Below are positions 25,028 to 34,281 of a DNA stretch of 37,318 nucleotides, piece after piece. The translations under genes and the position numbers were made by a program. The DNA is taken from NCBI GenBank assembly GCA_029977825.1, contig JAPOKD010000002.1, positions 1 to 37,318 on the forward strand, in the 5' to 3' direction. The first letter of the stretch is position 1, and each line of letters opens with the position of its first letter. The notes below the pieces were generated by a model. The model was not told the origin of the DNA. It did not search any database and saw only the letters and a list, made by a program, of their open reading frames with translations. This DNA comes from Planctomycetota bacterium (lineage in GTDB: Bacteria > Planctomycetota > Planctomycetia > Pirellulales > Pirellulaceae).

Positions 25028-26167
25028 TCATTCAATCCAGCCGCCGCCCAGAACCCGACTCTCATCGTAGACAACCGCTGCCTGACCGGGGGCAACTGCT
25101 AGTTGTGGCACCTCAAATGTTGCCGAAAACCGCGTTTGATCATCGGGATCAACAATGATCTGAGCTGGTTGGGGAGGGGCGTTGTAGCGAATTTGGATTG
25201 ATACTTGTCTGGGTAGATCGGTCGGTTCCACCAGCCAATTGGCATCATTTGCGGTGAGGCCGGGTTTTGCCAGTTGCTCTTTGGAGCCAATGACGACCTG
25301 ATTGGTGTTCGGATTGATTTCGGTGACGAAGAAAGGTGTACCCATGGCTACTCCCAGCCCCTTTCGTTGTCCGATCGTAAAGGCCTCGTAGCCCGCGTGC
25401 TCACCCACAATTTCGCCGTCCGTGGTTATGATTTCGCCACTTGTCTCCGCGGATTTCTCTGGTTCTCGGGCTCGAACGAAATCACTGTGGTGACCTTGAG
25501 TGACAAAACAGATCTCCTGACTGTCTTTCTTCCCAGCGACGCCCAAGCCCAGCTCTTCTGCGATTTCCCGAATTTTTGGTTTCTCGAACCCACCCACCGG
25601 TAACAGCATTCTGGGCAGGAGTTCTGGGCGTATCCCAAAGAGGGCATAGGATTGGTCCTTGGCGGAATCAAGCCCTCGATGGAGCTCGTGTGAGTTGGGG
25701 TTTCCTGTGGTTGACACCTTGCGGGCGTAGTGCCCCGTGGCGACGAATTCGGCGTCTACGCCGTCGGCGTAGTCGAAAAGACGTCCAAATTTGATCCATT
25801 GATTACATCTCACACACGGATTTGGGGTCCGACCGTGCAGGTAATCGTCGACGAAGTAGTCGACGATTCGGCGAAAATCTTCCTGCAAGTCAAGCGCGTA
25901 GAACGGGATATCCATTCGCGAGGCCACGCGTCTGGCATCTGCCGCGTCCGAAGCTGTACAGCAGCCTTGTTTATGATCGGCTCGTCCCTGGGCCATTCCA
26001 CTGAGGACCGGGAGGCCGGATTTTCCATCTTCGACTCGACAAGCTTGACTGGATTCCTCCCCATGACGCATGAAAACACCGATCACTTCGTGACCGGATT
26101 CCAACAGCAGGTGGGCAGCAACGCTTGAATCAACGCCGCCACTCATCGCGAGAACGACTCGGGCCAT
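25028..26167 (-). CDS. mnmA: tRNA-specific 2-thiouridylase MnmA
   Basis: MnmA thiolates uridine 34 of Lys, Glu and Gln tRNAs at C2, using ATP and a protein persulfide. The product is 379 residues. The PP-loop SGGVDS is at 9-14. The catalytic cysteine pair is visible as Cys121 in 'TPNPCVRCNQWIKFG' and Cys220 in 'KKDSQEICFVTQG'. 'ATGHYAR', 'AKDQSYALFGI' and 'TIGQRKGLG' are also conserved, and the C-terminal beta-barrel ends 'PGQAAVVYDESRVLGGGWIE'. Residues about 38-68 are an insertion relative to E. coli, ending in 'HKQGCCTASDAADARRVA'. It contains three to four extra cysteines with C43 and C69-C70, a form I associate with planctomycete enzymes. It is divergent from prfB. The cysteine desulfurase at 2843 could supply sulfur (inference). 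Confidence 0.94.
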   Translation of the reverse strand: MARVVLAMSGGVDSSVAAHLLLESGHEVIGVFMRHGEESSQACRVEDGKSGLPVLSGMAQGRADHKQGCCTASDAADARRVASRMDIPFYALDLQEDFRRIVDYFVDDYLHGRTPNPCVRCNQWIKFGRLFDYADGVDAEFVATGHYARKVSTTGNPNSHELHRGLDSAKDQSYALFGIRPELLPRMLLPVGGFEKPKIREIAEELGLGVAGKKDSQEICFVTQGHHSDFVRAREPEKSAETSGEIITTDGEIVGEHAGYEAFTIGQRKGLGVAMGTPFFVTEINPNTNQVVIGSKEQLAKPGLTANDANWLVEPTDLPRQVSIQIRYNAPPQPAQIIVDPDDQTRFSATFEVPQLAVAPGQAAVVYDESRVLGGGWIE

Positions 26168-26307
26168 GTATATTTCAACTCCGGTGAGAGGTCATGAGTG
26201 TTCCCGATCGACTCCAAGTCGGGGGAGCAGTAGCCATCCATCTGATTTCGATAGCCGATGCTAACGAAATCCTTTCCCACATCATACGCATGGAGACCGT
26301 CACGAGA

Positions 26308-27421
26308 ATGGATGCCGAATTGGTTAACCGCAGCAATGAGATCCACGAGCGCCTGAAACAACTCGGAGACTCTCTTTGACTACGCTTCCAAACAGGGAGA
26401 AATCAAGCAAATTGAAGTGAAGATGGGTGATCCGGGATTTTGGGACGACAACGAGTCCGCACAAAAAACGGTCGCAGATCTCAAGTCACTTAAGGCCATT
26501 GTCGGCCCGATGGATGAATTGACTTCGTCGGTGGACGATCTTGCTGCGCTGTTTGAAATGGCCGAAGAAGATGAGTCGATTGCCGAGGAGGTGACAAGTG
26601 AGCTCGTGCGGCTGGAAAAGATCCTCGAGGAACTTGAACTCAAAGCCTTGCTCAATGGTCCCAATGATTCGGCGGGTGCCATTTTGTCCATCAATGCTCG
26701 CGATGGTGGAACTGATGCAAATGATTGGGCAGACATGATGCTGCGGATGTATTCAGCGTGGGCCGTCGGCGAAGGATACAGTATTGATTTGTTGGACCGA
26801 CAGGAAAACGAAGAGGCCGGGATCAACCATGCTTCAATTGCTGTTCGCGGACCGATGGCTTATGGCTACCTGAAAGGTGAAGAAGGGATGCATCGGCTGG
26901 TGCGGATCAGTCCTTTCAACAGTGAGGGGAAAAGGCAAACCAGTTTTGCAGCAGTGAGTGTGTCGCCTGAAATTGATGATTCGATTGAGATCGATATCGA
27001 AGAGAAAGACGTCAGGGAAGATCGTTATCGAGCGGGCGGTGCCGGTGGTCAGCATGTCAATAAAACAGACAGTGCGATCAGATTGACACACATCCCGACT
27101 AATACGGTTGTTCAATGCCAGAATGAACGCAGCCAACATCAAAACCGAGCAACCGCCTGGAAAATGTTACGCGCCAAAATGGCTCGTCTTGAAGAAGAGA
27201 AGAGGGAAGCAGAGGAAGCAAAAAAATACGAAACTCAAGCCCGCACCGGGTTCGGGAGTCAGATCCGGAACTACTTTTTACACCCTGATCAGCGAGTGAA
27301 AGATTCCCGTACAGGTCACTACGTGGGTAACTTTAACAGCGTGTTAGATGGCAGCGAACTGCAAGGTTTCTTTGATGCATTTCTGCGGCTGAAAGCAGGA
27401 AAGACAGACAAAGAAGTTTAG
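26308..27421 (+). CDS. prfB: Peptide chain release factor 2, with +1 programmed frameshift
   Basis: RF2 reads UAA and UGA stop codons. Translation starts upstream (MDAELVNRSNEIHERLKQLGDSL), reaches an in-frame TGA at 26377-26379, and continues in the +1 frame with DYASKQGEIKQ. The two parts join without a gap to about 370 residues, against 365 in E. coli. The codon-recognition motif S-P-F is in 'RISPFNSEGKRQTSF', and the peptidyl-hydrolysis motif GGQ is in 'RAGGAGGQHVNKTDSAIR'. The early stop falls at the same place, relative to the protein, as in E. coli RF2. An alternative in-frame start at 26290 would add six residues; neither start has a strong ribosome binding site. A downstream GTG at 26417 is not the true start, because conserved helix 1 would be lost. 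A small membrane protein gene follows. Confidence 0.95.
26371..26380 (+). promoter_or_regulatory. prfB: RF2 autoregulatory +1 frameshift site (CTTTGAC)
   Basis: The sequence reads tct ctt tga c. The slippery CTT codon is followed by the TGA stop and then C, the poor termination context used by RF2 genes. A GGAG (26364-26367) lies six bases before the CTT and may act as the internal Shine-Dalgarno stimulator, with slightly longer spacing than in E. coli. When RF2 is scarce the ribosome slips from CTT to TTT and reads GAC. This makes RF2 synthesis self-limiting. Confidence 0.93.
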
Positions 27422-27450
27422 TTATCGTAAGGCACGAAGGAGACAGATTG

Positions 27451-27768
27451 ATGAGTGAACAGAATCAAAGCCAAGGTGATCCTTATCGCAGTCCCCACGA
27501 AGTAGAAGACGTAGCTGCGTCAAAGTCAGTTGCAAAAAAATGGGGGTGGGGAAGATTGGTCTTGGTTGGCTTTATGCTCATAGCGTTGGCTGTGTCGGGT
27601 CTGCTTGCTTTTTCAACACGCGTTGGATCATTCAATATGCAGCGCGCACGGCCAATGAAGTTTGATGAACTTCAATCGCCCGAGGTGCTCGCCCCCGCTT
27701 CAGACGAAAATACGACTGTCGCAGAGGGTGATGTGGCTTCAGATGCTCAGGGTAATCAAAAACCGTGA
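27451..27768 (+). CDS. Small single-pass membrane protein
   Basis: The product is 105 residues and I do not recognise the family. The start is the ATG at 27451, supported by AAGGAGA at 27437-27443 with seven bases spacing; the TTG just before it is not needed. A hydrophilic N-terminus with 'DPYRSPHEVED' is followed by Lys/Trp/Arg and one membrane helix at about 35-55 (RLVLVGFMLIALAVSGLLAF). The C-terminal 50 residues are acidic and probably disordered. It lies 29 bp after prfB and may be read from the same message. N-terminal 'NPYxSP' motifs of this sort are common in small planctomycete membrane proteins. Confidence 0.78.
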   Translation: MSEQNQSQGDPYRSPHEVEDVAASKSVAKKWGWGRLVLVGFMLIALAVSGLLAFSTRVGSFNMQRARPMKFDELQSPEVLAPASDENTTVAEGDVASDAQGNQKP

Positions 27769-27884
27769 CATTCGATGGTCTGACCACATTGCTACACAAT
27801 GAATAAGTTGCCGAGGGAACGTACCGGAAGGCAACAACACTTGTGAGCGGTTGAGCAGTGGCAATCTCCTGATATTAGCTCGTC

Positions 27885-30407
27885 TTAGGCAGCCTTCTGG
27901 TCAGAACCAGCTTCGGGCTTCTCGATACCGTCATTCATTTGCAGTGTCGACGAGGCGTTTCGTTCACGACGCAGATCCCGAATCTTCTTGACGTGATCGT
28001 GCAATTGATTCTCCAGGTCGCGGATTCGATCCTGACCTTTCGCGTTGGTATCGAGGCTATCTTCGAGTTCCTCTCGAATGCAACCAACGTGAATTCTTAA
28101 TTCTGTCACTTCCTGTTTCAACCGATCCCGGTCGCGGCGATCAGATTCAGCACTTTCCAGTGCGATTTTCAAGTCCTGGATTTCGTAAATCTGACGCGCG
28201 ACTTCATCGCTCTTCACGCCGATCTCGGTGACCAGCAGTTCATGTTCTTCGGATTTGGATTCAAGCTGTCTTTCCAGATCCTCCACCTTTGTCGTTAGCT
28301 GTATGCTTTGATCAACGGCAGTTTTCGCTACCTCAAGTTGGATTGCCAGTTTCTCGATTTCGATTTTTTGTTGATCCAGTTTGCTTGTTTTGGCGGCCAG
28401 ATCATCGACAACTGAATCATGCTGTAGTGATCTCGCCGTTAGCTGTGTTTTCAACTCGGTAATGGTGGTTTCCCTCGCCTCCATTTCCGTTTGCAACGTA
28501 ATCTCCAGTTTTTCTTTTGCACTAGCTACCTGTGACAATTCCTCATTCATCTGGCTGGCTTCTGCCAGATGATTCGTGATCTGTTTACCCAGTCGACTGA
28601 TGGTAGATTCGAGACCGTCTCGTGTGACCAGCAGTTGCTCGCGTTCCTGTTTGATTTCATTCAGTTCCGCTTTGCATTGCTCAAGTTGCCGCTGGCTGGC
28701 ATTGGCTTGTTTCAGTTGCGATTGCATTTGCCGGATCTGGTCAGCAGTCTTTTGGTTGGTTGTGGTCAAAAGTGCATTGTCAGTCGACAGGGAGTCAATG
28801 TCACGGGCCATTGAAAGAATGCGATTTTCCAATCCGTCAATTTCAGCGATGGCAACAGCGATCTCGATTTCGTTTTCATCACAAACTCGCTCGGCAGTGA
28901 GGATCGTTGTCTCACGTTCTTCAATTTCATGAACCGCAAGATCGATTTCTTTCTGCTTGTGTTTCAGTGCAAGCTCTAATTCAGGGACGCAGTCAGCTTG
29001 ACGGCTCAGTTCTGAAATTTGGACCGCTTGTTGAAGGAAGAGACTTTCCAAGGCTGAGTTGCGTTCGTGGTATTCGTGGATAGTCTGCTGTGTTGTTTGC
29101 AATTCCTTTTGAACCCTGTTCCATTCTTTTGCCTGTTCTTTGAATTCGTTCAAGGCAGATGTTTTTGATGCAAGCTGTGCTCTCGTTTCGGCCAAATCAA
29201 GAGAGTGGATTGCGTTTTCTTTACGAATAGCGCACAGCTCGGCGACTTGATACTGTTGTTGCTCGACGAGTTGTTGCAGGTCAGCGACTTTCAAGCGATA
29301 AGCAATTTCCTTGTTTTCCGAGTGAGTACAGGCCTCCGTTTTTATGCTGAGTTGCGACTCCAGTTCATCGAGTTGTGTTTGGCACGCGGCATTGAACTGT
29401 TCCAGTTGTAACCGGTGTTCTTTTTCGTCACTAAGCTGCGTATTGAGGTCGCTTACCTGTTGATCGCGTTCAGCCAGATGCGTGGTTTTCAATGCGAGTT
29501 CCGATTCGCATTGTTCCAAAGTTTGTCGCTGTTCGGTTAGCGAACTGGCTGCAGCGGCGAGATCAGTGGCAAATTCATCCCGTTCAGCCTGAACCTGCTG
29601 TGAAAAAGCGATATTGCGTTCAAGTTGTGTCAGGGTTTGTGCGTGGTCCTGCGATTTTTGTTCAAGCTGGTCACGTTCCGCACGGAGCGCATCGATGTCC
29701 TTGCACCTTGCTACTAAATCCTGTTGGGTTTTATGCAGTGAAGTATTCGCTGCTACACATGCCTGTCCCTTCATCTCGATGCGTTCTTCAAGTTCGGTTA
29801 TCTGGCCTTGCTGCTGTTCCAGGTCCGTTTGCCGGTCTTGCGCCAGTGTTCGAAGAGTATCGAGTTCGCGTTGAGAAGTTTCAAACTCCGAGACCGATTG
29901 CCGATATAGCTGATCCAGTTGTTCAAAGCTCTCCTGATGGGATTGATTCTCTGCTGCGAGCGCGGCATTTTTTTCAATCATTTCCTGCAACTGATCAATG
30001 ATTGTCTGGTTACGCTTTTCCTCATTTCCAATTTGTATTTCAGCTTCGTTGAGAGACTTGCGAAACTGGTTGATTTCGTCTTGTGAACTTTGTGAAATCT
30101 GTTCAAGGCGTTTGTTTTTTGAGCGAAGAGTTGAGTGCGCTTGACGCAGGGTTGTTAAATCTTCGTCGAGAGAGGCATTTTGTTTTTGAAGCTCTTTGAC
30201 CTGTGTTTTACGCTGTTTGTGCGAACTTCGTACTTTCAGGTAGCGTGTTTCAAGGTCGGGATCGGTGGGGGAATTTTTGCCGCGATCACGGTACCAAAGC
30301 AAATGTCCAAGCAATGTTCCTGCCAACAAAAACAACGCAGCTGATGAAAGGGGCATGCCCAAAAGTTGTACGGAATTACCAAACAGGTCGATCATTGAAC
30401 GTTCCAT
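27885..30407 (-). CDS. Large membrane-anchored coiled-coil protein
   Basis: The product is 840 residues. One membrane helix at about 17-37 (GMPLSSAALFLLAGTLLGHLL) is followed by 'WYRDRGKN', which places the rest in the cytoplasm by the positive-inside rule. From about residue 50 to 820 the sequence is almost continuous heptad-type coiled coil rich in Gln, Glu, Leu, Lys and Asp, with very few Pro or Gly. No ATPase or SMC head motif is present, so it is a structural rod and not an SMC protein. A rod of this length could extend about 100 nm (inference from 0.15 nm per residue). Met5 (30395) is an alternative start with GGA upstream. The family is unknown; the role may be in scaffolding the cell envelope or division. 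Confidence 0.85.
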   Translation of the reverse strand: MERSMIDLFGNSVQLLGMPLSSAALFLLAGTLLGHLLWYRDRGKNSPTDPDLETRYLKVRSSHKQRKTQVKELQKQNASLDEDLTTLRQAHSTLRSKNKRLEQISQSSQDEINQFRKSLNEAEIQIGNEEKRNQTIIDQLQEMIEKNAALAAENQSHQESFEQLDQLYRQSVSEFETSQRELDTLRTLAQDRQTDLEQQQGQITELEERIEMKGQACVAANTSLHKTQQDLVARCKDIDALRAERDQLEQKSQDHAQTLTQLERNIAFSQQVQAERDEFATDLAAAASSLTEQRQTLEQCESELALKTTHLAERDQQVSDLNTQLSDEKEHRLQLEQFNAACQTQLDELESQLSIKTEACTHSENKEIAYRLKVADLQQLVEQQQYQVAELCAIRKENAIHSLDLAETRAQLASKTSALNEFKEQAKEWNRVQKELQTTQQTIHEYHERNSALESLFLQQAVQISELSRQADCVPELELALKHKQKEIDLAVHEIEERETTILTAERVCDENEIEIAVAIAEIDGLENRILSMARDIDSLSTDNALLTTTNQKTADQIRQMQSQLKQANASQRQLEQCKAELNEIKQEREQLLVTRDGLESTISRLGKQITNHLAEASQMNEELSQVASAKEKLEITLQTEMEARETTITELKTQLTARSLQHDSVVDDLAAKTSKLDQQKIEIEKLAIQLEVAKTAVDQSIQLTTKVEDLERQLESKSEEHELLVTEIGVKSDEVARQIYEIQDLKIALESAESDRRDRDRLKQEVTELRIHVGCIREELEDSLDTNAKGQDRIRDLENQLHDHVKKIRDLRRERNASSTLQMNDGIEKPEAGSDQKAA

Positions 30408-30551
30408 TTTCGCGAGAGCACGCCGGGCGCGCAGCGATAGCCAGTGTGTAAGTCAGGCTGATAGCATGAATTGCCGTTCGGCGTCGACGTTGAATCTACG
30501 GAACCTGTTTCACCAAGTGATCGTGAAACACGTGGGATTGGCTCAGCTGGA

Positions 30552-32738
30552 TCACTGTTGGGCGGGAGCAACCCGAATGACGACGCCCTTGAAAGCAGGT
30601 GTTTTGCTGTTTGGGTCGGCATGTCGAGAGACTAGGACATTGGCCTCTGGAAAGTACATCAGAGCGTTACCCGGCCGAATCGATTCGTAGCATCTTGCCA
30701 AAATGTTTGGCAAGGTGCCGGTATCGCTGGTGACATCGACAAGATCTTCGTGCTCTAGCCCGAGGCGTTTAAGGTCGTCGGGGTGCATTAAAATGATATC
30801 TCGGCGGGTCTGATTCCGATAAAGGTCTTCCTCTTCGTAGACGACTGTATTGAACTGTCCTTCGCTCCGAACCGTCATCAGCCGCAATTCCTTATCCTGT
30901 CGACCCTTGAGTTCGGGAATGGAGTGTGTGTGCAGATTAGCTCTGCCGTCGTCCGTGGCGAAGTTTGGTTTATGGAATGTGCGTCCACCGATCTGAAATT
31001 CTTTTCCTGTTCGATCGATATCAGCGATTTGGTCGTATCCCGGGACAACGTCGGCGATCCACTGTCGAATGGTGCTGGTTTGCTGCATCGTTTTCCAGTC
31101 AACCCCACTCGCATTGGGAAGCAGGCGTTCGCCAAGTTCAGCTATTACTTCGACTTCGCTGCGGGGTCCCGGAAGGCGTCGAGGTCCCCCAGCACTCAGG
31201 CGTACATAGTTGAACATTGATTCCTGAGTCGTCGGAGTCGCTTCTTCATCGCGCGCCAGCACTGGCAGAATATAGGTTTCGGCCGCCAAGCCATTCACAT
31301 GGCCAGTATTCATCGTTGTGCTAAGCATCACATTCATATCCAAACGTGAAAGTGCTTCCGCAGCAAATTTGGAATCCGGGTTTGAACCGAACAGATTTCC
31401 CCCCAACGAAAACCCAAACGACAATTCGTATCTGCTGGCTGCTTCCATGCACTCCAGGGTATCTTTACCTACCGTTGTTGGCAGTTTGACCTGATACTTG
31501 GATTGTAGGGCATCAAAGATTTGTGTTTTAAGCTTCGGAGTCACGCCAACACTGCCAATCCCCTGCACGTTGCTGTGTCCACGAATTGGCATCAGGCCGC
31601 ATCCGGGTTTACCGACCATCCCGCGACAAAGCGCAAGGTTTGCTACAGCCTGCACGTTCTGGACGCCGTGTGCATGGTGGGTAATGCCCATCGTCCATGC
31701 AAAGATGCACCGTTTTGAATTGGCGTAGATCTTGGCAATACTCTCGATTTCGCTGCGTGGCACTCCTGATTTTGTTTCGATCTCTTCCCAGGTAATCGCA
31801 CTGATCGTTTCCTGCCAACTTTCGACATCATTGCAGTGTTGTCGGAGGTATTCGTGATCCACCGCATCCAGTTGGCTGATTGCCTTTGCAAGACCCCAAA
31901 GAAGTGCCAAGTCGCCTCCAATGTGTGGTTGCACATAGTGGCTTGCAATTTTGGAGCCCTTGAAAAGGGAAACAAGATCACTTGGGACGCGAAACTTCAG
32001 CATCCCCGTTTCGCGAACGGGATTGATCACAACGACCTTGCCGCCTCGGCGTCGCAGGTGCATCAGGCTGGTCATCAGTCGAGGATGATTGCTGGCAGGG
32101 TTGCCGCCAATCACAAACACACAGTCAGCTTGATCCAGATCTTCAAGCACTACGGTGGCTGTACCACTTCCGAGTGCTGTTTGAAGTCCTACGCCACTTG
32201 CTTGATGACAGTAGTAGCTGCAATTGTTGATGTTATTCGTGCCGTAAATTCGAGCCATCAACTGCAGCAGAAATCCGGCTTCATTGCTGCTTCGTCCACT
32301 GAAGTACCAGTAAGTGCGATCAGCATCTGTTTGACGAAGTTTTTTTACAATCGCGTCATAGGCTTCCTGCCAGGTGACTGTTTCAAAGTGTGAAGCACCT
32401 TTGCGATATCTGATGGGATGAACGAGTCGACCCAGATTTTCCAGTTCACGAGGTGAAAGGTTCCTCAGGTGATCGATCGAGTTCTGTTTCCAGAACGTTG
32501 GTTCAATGGCCGGTTGCATGTCAGCAACCATTGCTTGCAGTGATTTCTTGCAGACTTCCGGAAACGAGCCGGTTTCATTGACCATGCCGCCTTTTTGGCC
32601 GCCCATTCCCAGTGCACAGGTTTTGCACGAGTTCCGAGTGCGCATGGCTTTGTAAAGCTTCCACAGTCCACCAGCCTCCCGGCCTTTTTTCCAAGTGTAG
32701 TGGATTGCCCGAAATCCGCCCCCGCTGCCAACCTTCAT
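30552..32738 (-). CDS. Molybdopterin-dependent oxidoreductase, FdhF/YdeP type
   Basis: The product is 728 residues, related to the catalytic subunit of formate dehydrogenase. I choose the ATG at 32738 over the TTG at 32756 because AAAGG lies before it. The N-terminus carries only a C-x-x-C (Cys38, Cys41 in 'RNSCKTCALGMG'), so the full four-cysteine 4Fe-4S motif is not evident. 'NCSYYCHQASGVGLQTALGSG' aligns with the active-site loop of E. coli FdhH, with Cys177-His178 at the place of selenocysteine-140 and His-141. Other family parts: 'VFVIGGNPASNHPR', 'VVVINPVRETG', 'GMVGKPGCGLMPIRGHSNVQG', and a C-terminal MopB-binding domain ending 'RVAPAQQ'. No Tat signal is present, so it is cytoplasmic. 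No electron-transfer subunit is adjacent. The substrate is unknown. Confidence 0.88.
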   Translation of the reverse strand: MKVGSGGGFRAIHYTWKKGREAGGLWKLYKAMRTRNSCKTCALGMGGQKGGMVNETGSFPEVCKKSLQAMVADMQPAIEPTFWKQNSIDHLRNLSPRELENLGRLVHPIRYRKGASHFETVTWQEAYDAIVKKLRQTDADRTYWYFSGRSSNEAGFLLQLMARIYGTNNINNCSYYCHQASGVGLQTALGSGTATVVLEDLDQADCVFVIGGNPASNHPRLMTSLMHLRRRGGKVVVINPVRETGMLKFRVPSDLVSLFKGSKIASHYVQPHIGGDLALLWGLAKAISQLDAVDHEYLRQHCNDVESWQETISAITWEEIETKSGVPRSEIESIAKIYANSKRCIFAWTMGITHHAHGVQNVQAVANLALCRGMVGKPGCGLMPIRGHSNVQGIGSVGVTPKLKTQIFDALQSKYQVKLPTTVGKDTLECMEAASRYELSFGFSLGGNLFGSNPDSKFAAEALSRLDMNVMLSTTMNTGHVNGLAAETYILPVLARDEEATPTTQESMFNYVRLSAGGPRRLPGPRSEVEVIAELGERLLPNASGVDWKTMQQTSTIRQWIADVVPGYDQIADIDRTGKEFQIGGRTFHKPNFATDDGRANLHTHSIPELKGRQDKELRLMTVRSEGQFNTVVYEEEDLYRNQTRRDIILMHPDDLKRLGLEHEDLVDVTSDTGTLPNILARCYESIRPGNALMYFPEANVLVSRHADPNSKTPAFKGVVIRVAPAQQ

Positions 32739-32820
32739 CTGAGTGCCTTTCCTCAAAGTGCAATCATGATCCCTGCTCTGCAGCAGATTGTCTCAAAAAA
32801 CAGAGTCGTTGACTATCAGA

Positions 32821-34281
32821 TCACCGCTGTGGGACTCTTCGTGTGTTCTCAAAGTGGATTTGACGGATACCCAGAGGTGGCTTTTGCGCTTGGTTAACAC
32901 GTTTCTGCAGCAATTTTGACAGCCGTGAGAGAGTTTCCTGTTGATCTTCATGTGCAGCCAGATTGTGCATTTCTGCGGGATCGCTCTGGTGGTCGTAGAG
33001 CTCTTTCCCCTCGCCGCCCTGCTCTCCCCATTCTGTGTAGCGATATCGGTGGGTGCGAATGCTGTATCCATTTTCGTACTGTGTCAGAGCGGAAGTCCTC
33101 AGAACCGTTGTCGGATCTCCGAGGCCGTCTTTCAAACTGATCCCCGATGTAAAAGGCGGAGGAGTAATGCCAACCAAATCTGCCAGAGTCGGGTAGAGGT
33201 CCACCATTTCTGCGATTGAGTTTGCGTTTTGTCCCTTGGCAATCTCTGGTCCCGCCATGATCAGTGGCACGCGTGATGCATTTTCAAACAGTGTTGTTTT
33301 CTGCCAGTGTCCATGTTCGCCCATGTGATAGCCGTGATCCGAAGTGAAGATCACGATTGTATTTTTTGACAAATTCGTTGCATCAAGAGCATCAAGAATG
33401 CGACCCAATTGGGCGTCAGCAAAACTGATTGATGCATAATATGCCTGAATCGCCTTAACACCAAGTTTCGGATCAAGATCTAACTGATCTTTCTTTCTGG
33501 TAATTGATTTGCGAGCAGGTGCTGGGAGTGTTTGAAGATAGTCAACTGGAACGTTGGGTACTTGCAATGCGTCCAGCGGATACATGTCAAAATATTTCTT
33601 TGGAGCAACGAATGGTGTGTGAGGGCGAAACAGACCCACCGCCAGAAAAAAATTCGTGTCTGACTTCGCATAATCAAGTAACAGCTGTACAGCCTCTGAC
33701 GCTGCGATCCCATCTGTTTGTTGCTCATCTGTGCCGTCTGCGGCAAGCCAACTCAGTGTGCCTCCAAAGCTTCCTTTCTTGAGACTGAAAATACGATCTT
33801 CGTCATCCTTGTCTCTTCCGCGCGGATTGATTGTCTGATCCCATGAGTAGGGGTCATCATGACCTCCCGTACCGATTTGCTTTGGTACGTTGTAATGAAA
33901 AATTTTCCCAATTCGAGTGGCCCGGTAACCTGCATCCCGAAAAAGTTGTGAGATGGTTTTCACATTTGGAATGTGCTCGCGTATATAAATCGCGTTCCGG
34001 TGGATAAGTGTTTGATCAGCGTAGAGACCCGTCATGAACGAAGCTCTACTGGGACCACAGAGTGGATATTGGCAATACGCTTGATCAAATCGGACACCCC
34101 GTGAAGCCAGTCGATCAATGTTGGGGGTTTTGACCAGTGGGTGCCCGTAGCAACTGATGTCACAGTTCAAGTCATCACAAATCAGAAACAGAATATTTGG
34201 TTTTTCGGCGGCCCGGACTTGGGATACCATCGATGTAGCTGTGAAGACAAAGGTCAAAAGGCACAATAGAGACGGTTTCAT
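32821..34281 (-). CDS. Secreted sulfatase, iduronate-2-sulfatase-like
   Basis: The start at 34281 gives a clear signal peptide (MKPSLLCLLTFVFTATSMVSQVRA, cleavage before AEKPN); the upstream start at 34344 would add 21 residues before it. The mature part begins 'KPNILFLICDDLNCDISCYGHP', with the metal-binding Asp pair. The formylglycine motif C-x-P-S-R is at Cys75 ('LCGPSRASFMTG'), so the enzyme needs a maturation factor. 'FTSDHGYHMGEHGHWQKTTLFE' supplies further metal and active-site residues. The 'RNAIYIREHIPNVKTISQLFRDAGYRATRIGKIFH' region and the overall pattern match the iduronate-2-sulfatase/choline-sulfatase branch. It probably removes sulfate from algal or animal polysaccharides. Sulfatases are highly expanded in planctomycetes. 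It lies 82 bp upstream of the oxidoreductase gene on the same strand. Confidence 0.92.
   Translation of the reverse strand: MKPSLLCLLTFVFTATSMVSQVRAAEKPNILFLICDDLNCDISCYGHPLVKTPNIDRLASRGVRFDQAYCQYPLCGPSRASFMTGLYADQTLIHRNAIYIREHIPNVKTISQLFRDAGYRATRIGKIFHYNVPKQIGTGGHDDPYSWDQTINPRGRDKDDEDRIFSLKKGSFGGTLSWLAADGTDEQQTDGIAASEAVQLLLDYAKSDTNFFLAVGLFRPHTPFVAPKKYFDMYPLDALQVPNVPVDYLQTLPAPARKSITRKKDQLDLDPKLGVKAIQAYYASISFADAQLGRILDALDATNLSKNTIVIFTSDHGYHMGEHGHWQKTTLFENASRVPLIMAGPEIAKGQNANSIAEMVDLYPTLADLVGITPPPFTSGISLKDGLGDPTTVLRTSALTQYENGYSIRTHRYRYTEWGEQGGEGKELYDHQSDPAEMHNLAAHEDQQETLSRLSKLLQKRVNQAQKPPLGIRQIHFENTRRVPQR

Noticed and set aside
29492-30001. 169-codon plus-strand frame
   Set aside because: It lies wholly opposite the coiled-coil gene; the absence of stops reflects Gln/Glu/Leu codon use on the other strand.
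33480-33746. Minus-strand 88-codon frame inside the sulfatase gene
   Set aside because: It overlaps the conserved sulfatase frame on the same strand and has no ribosome binding site or recognisable product.
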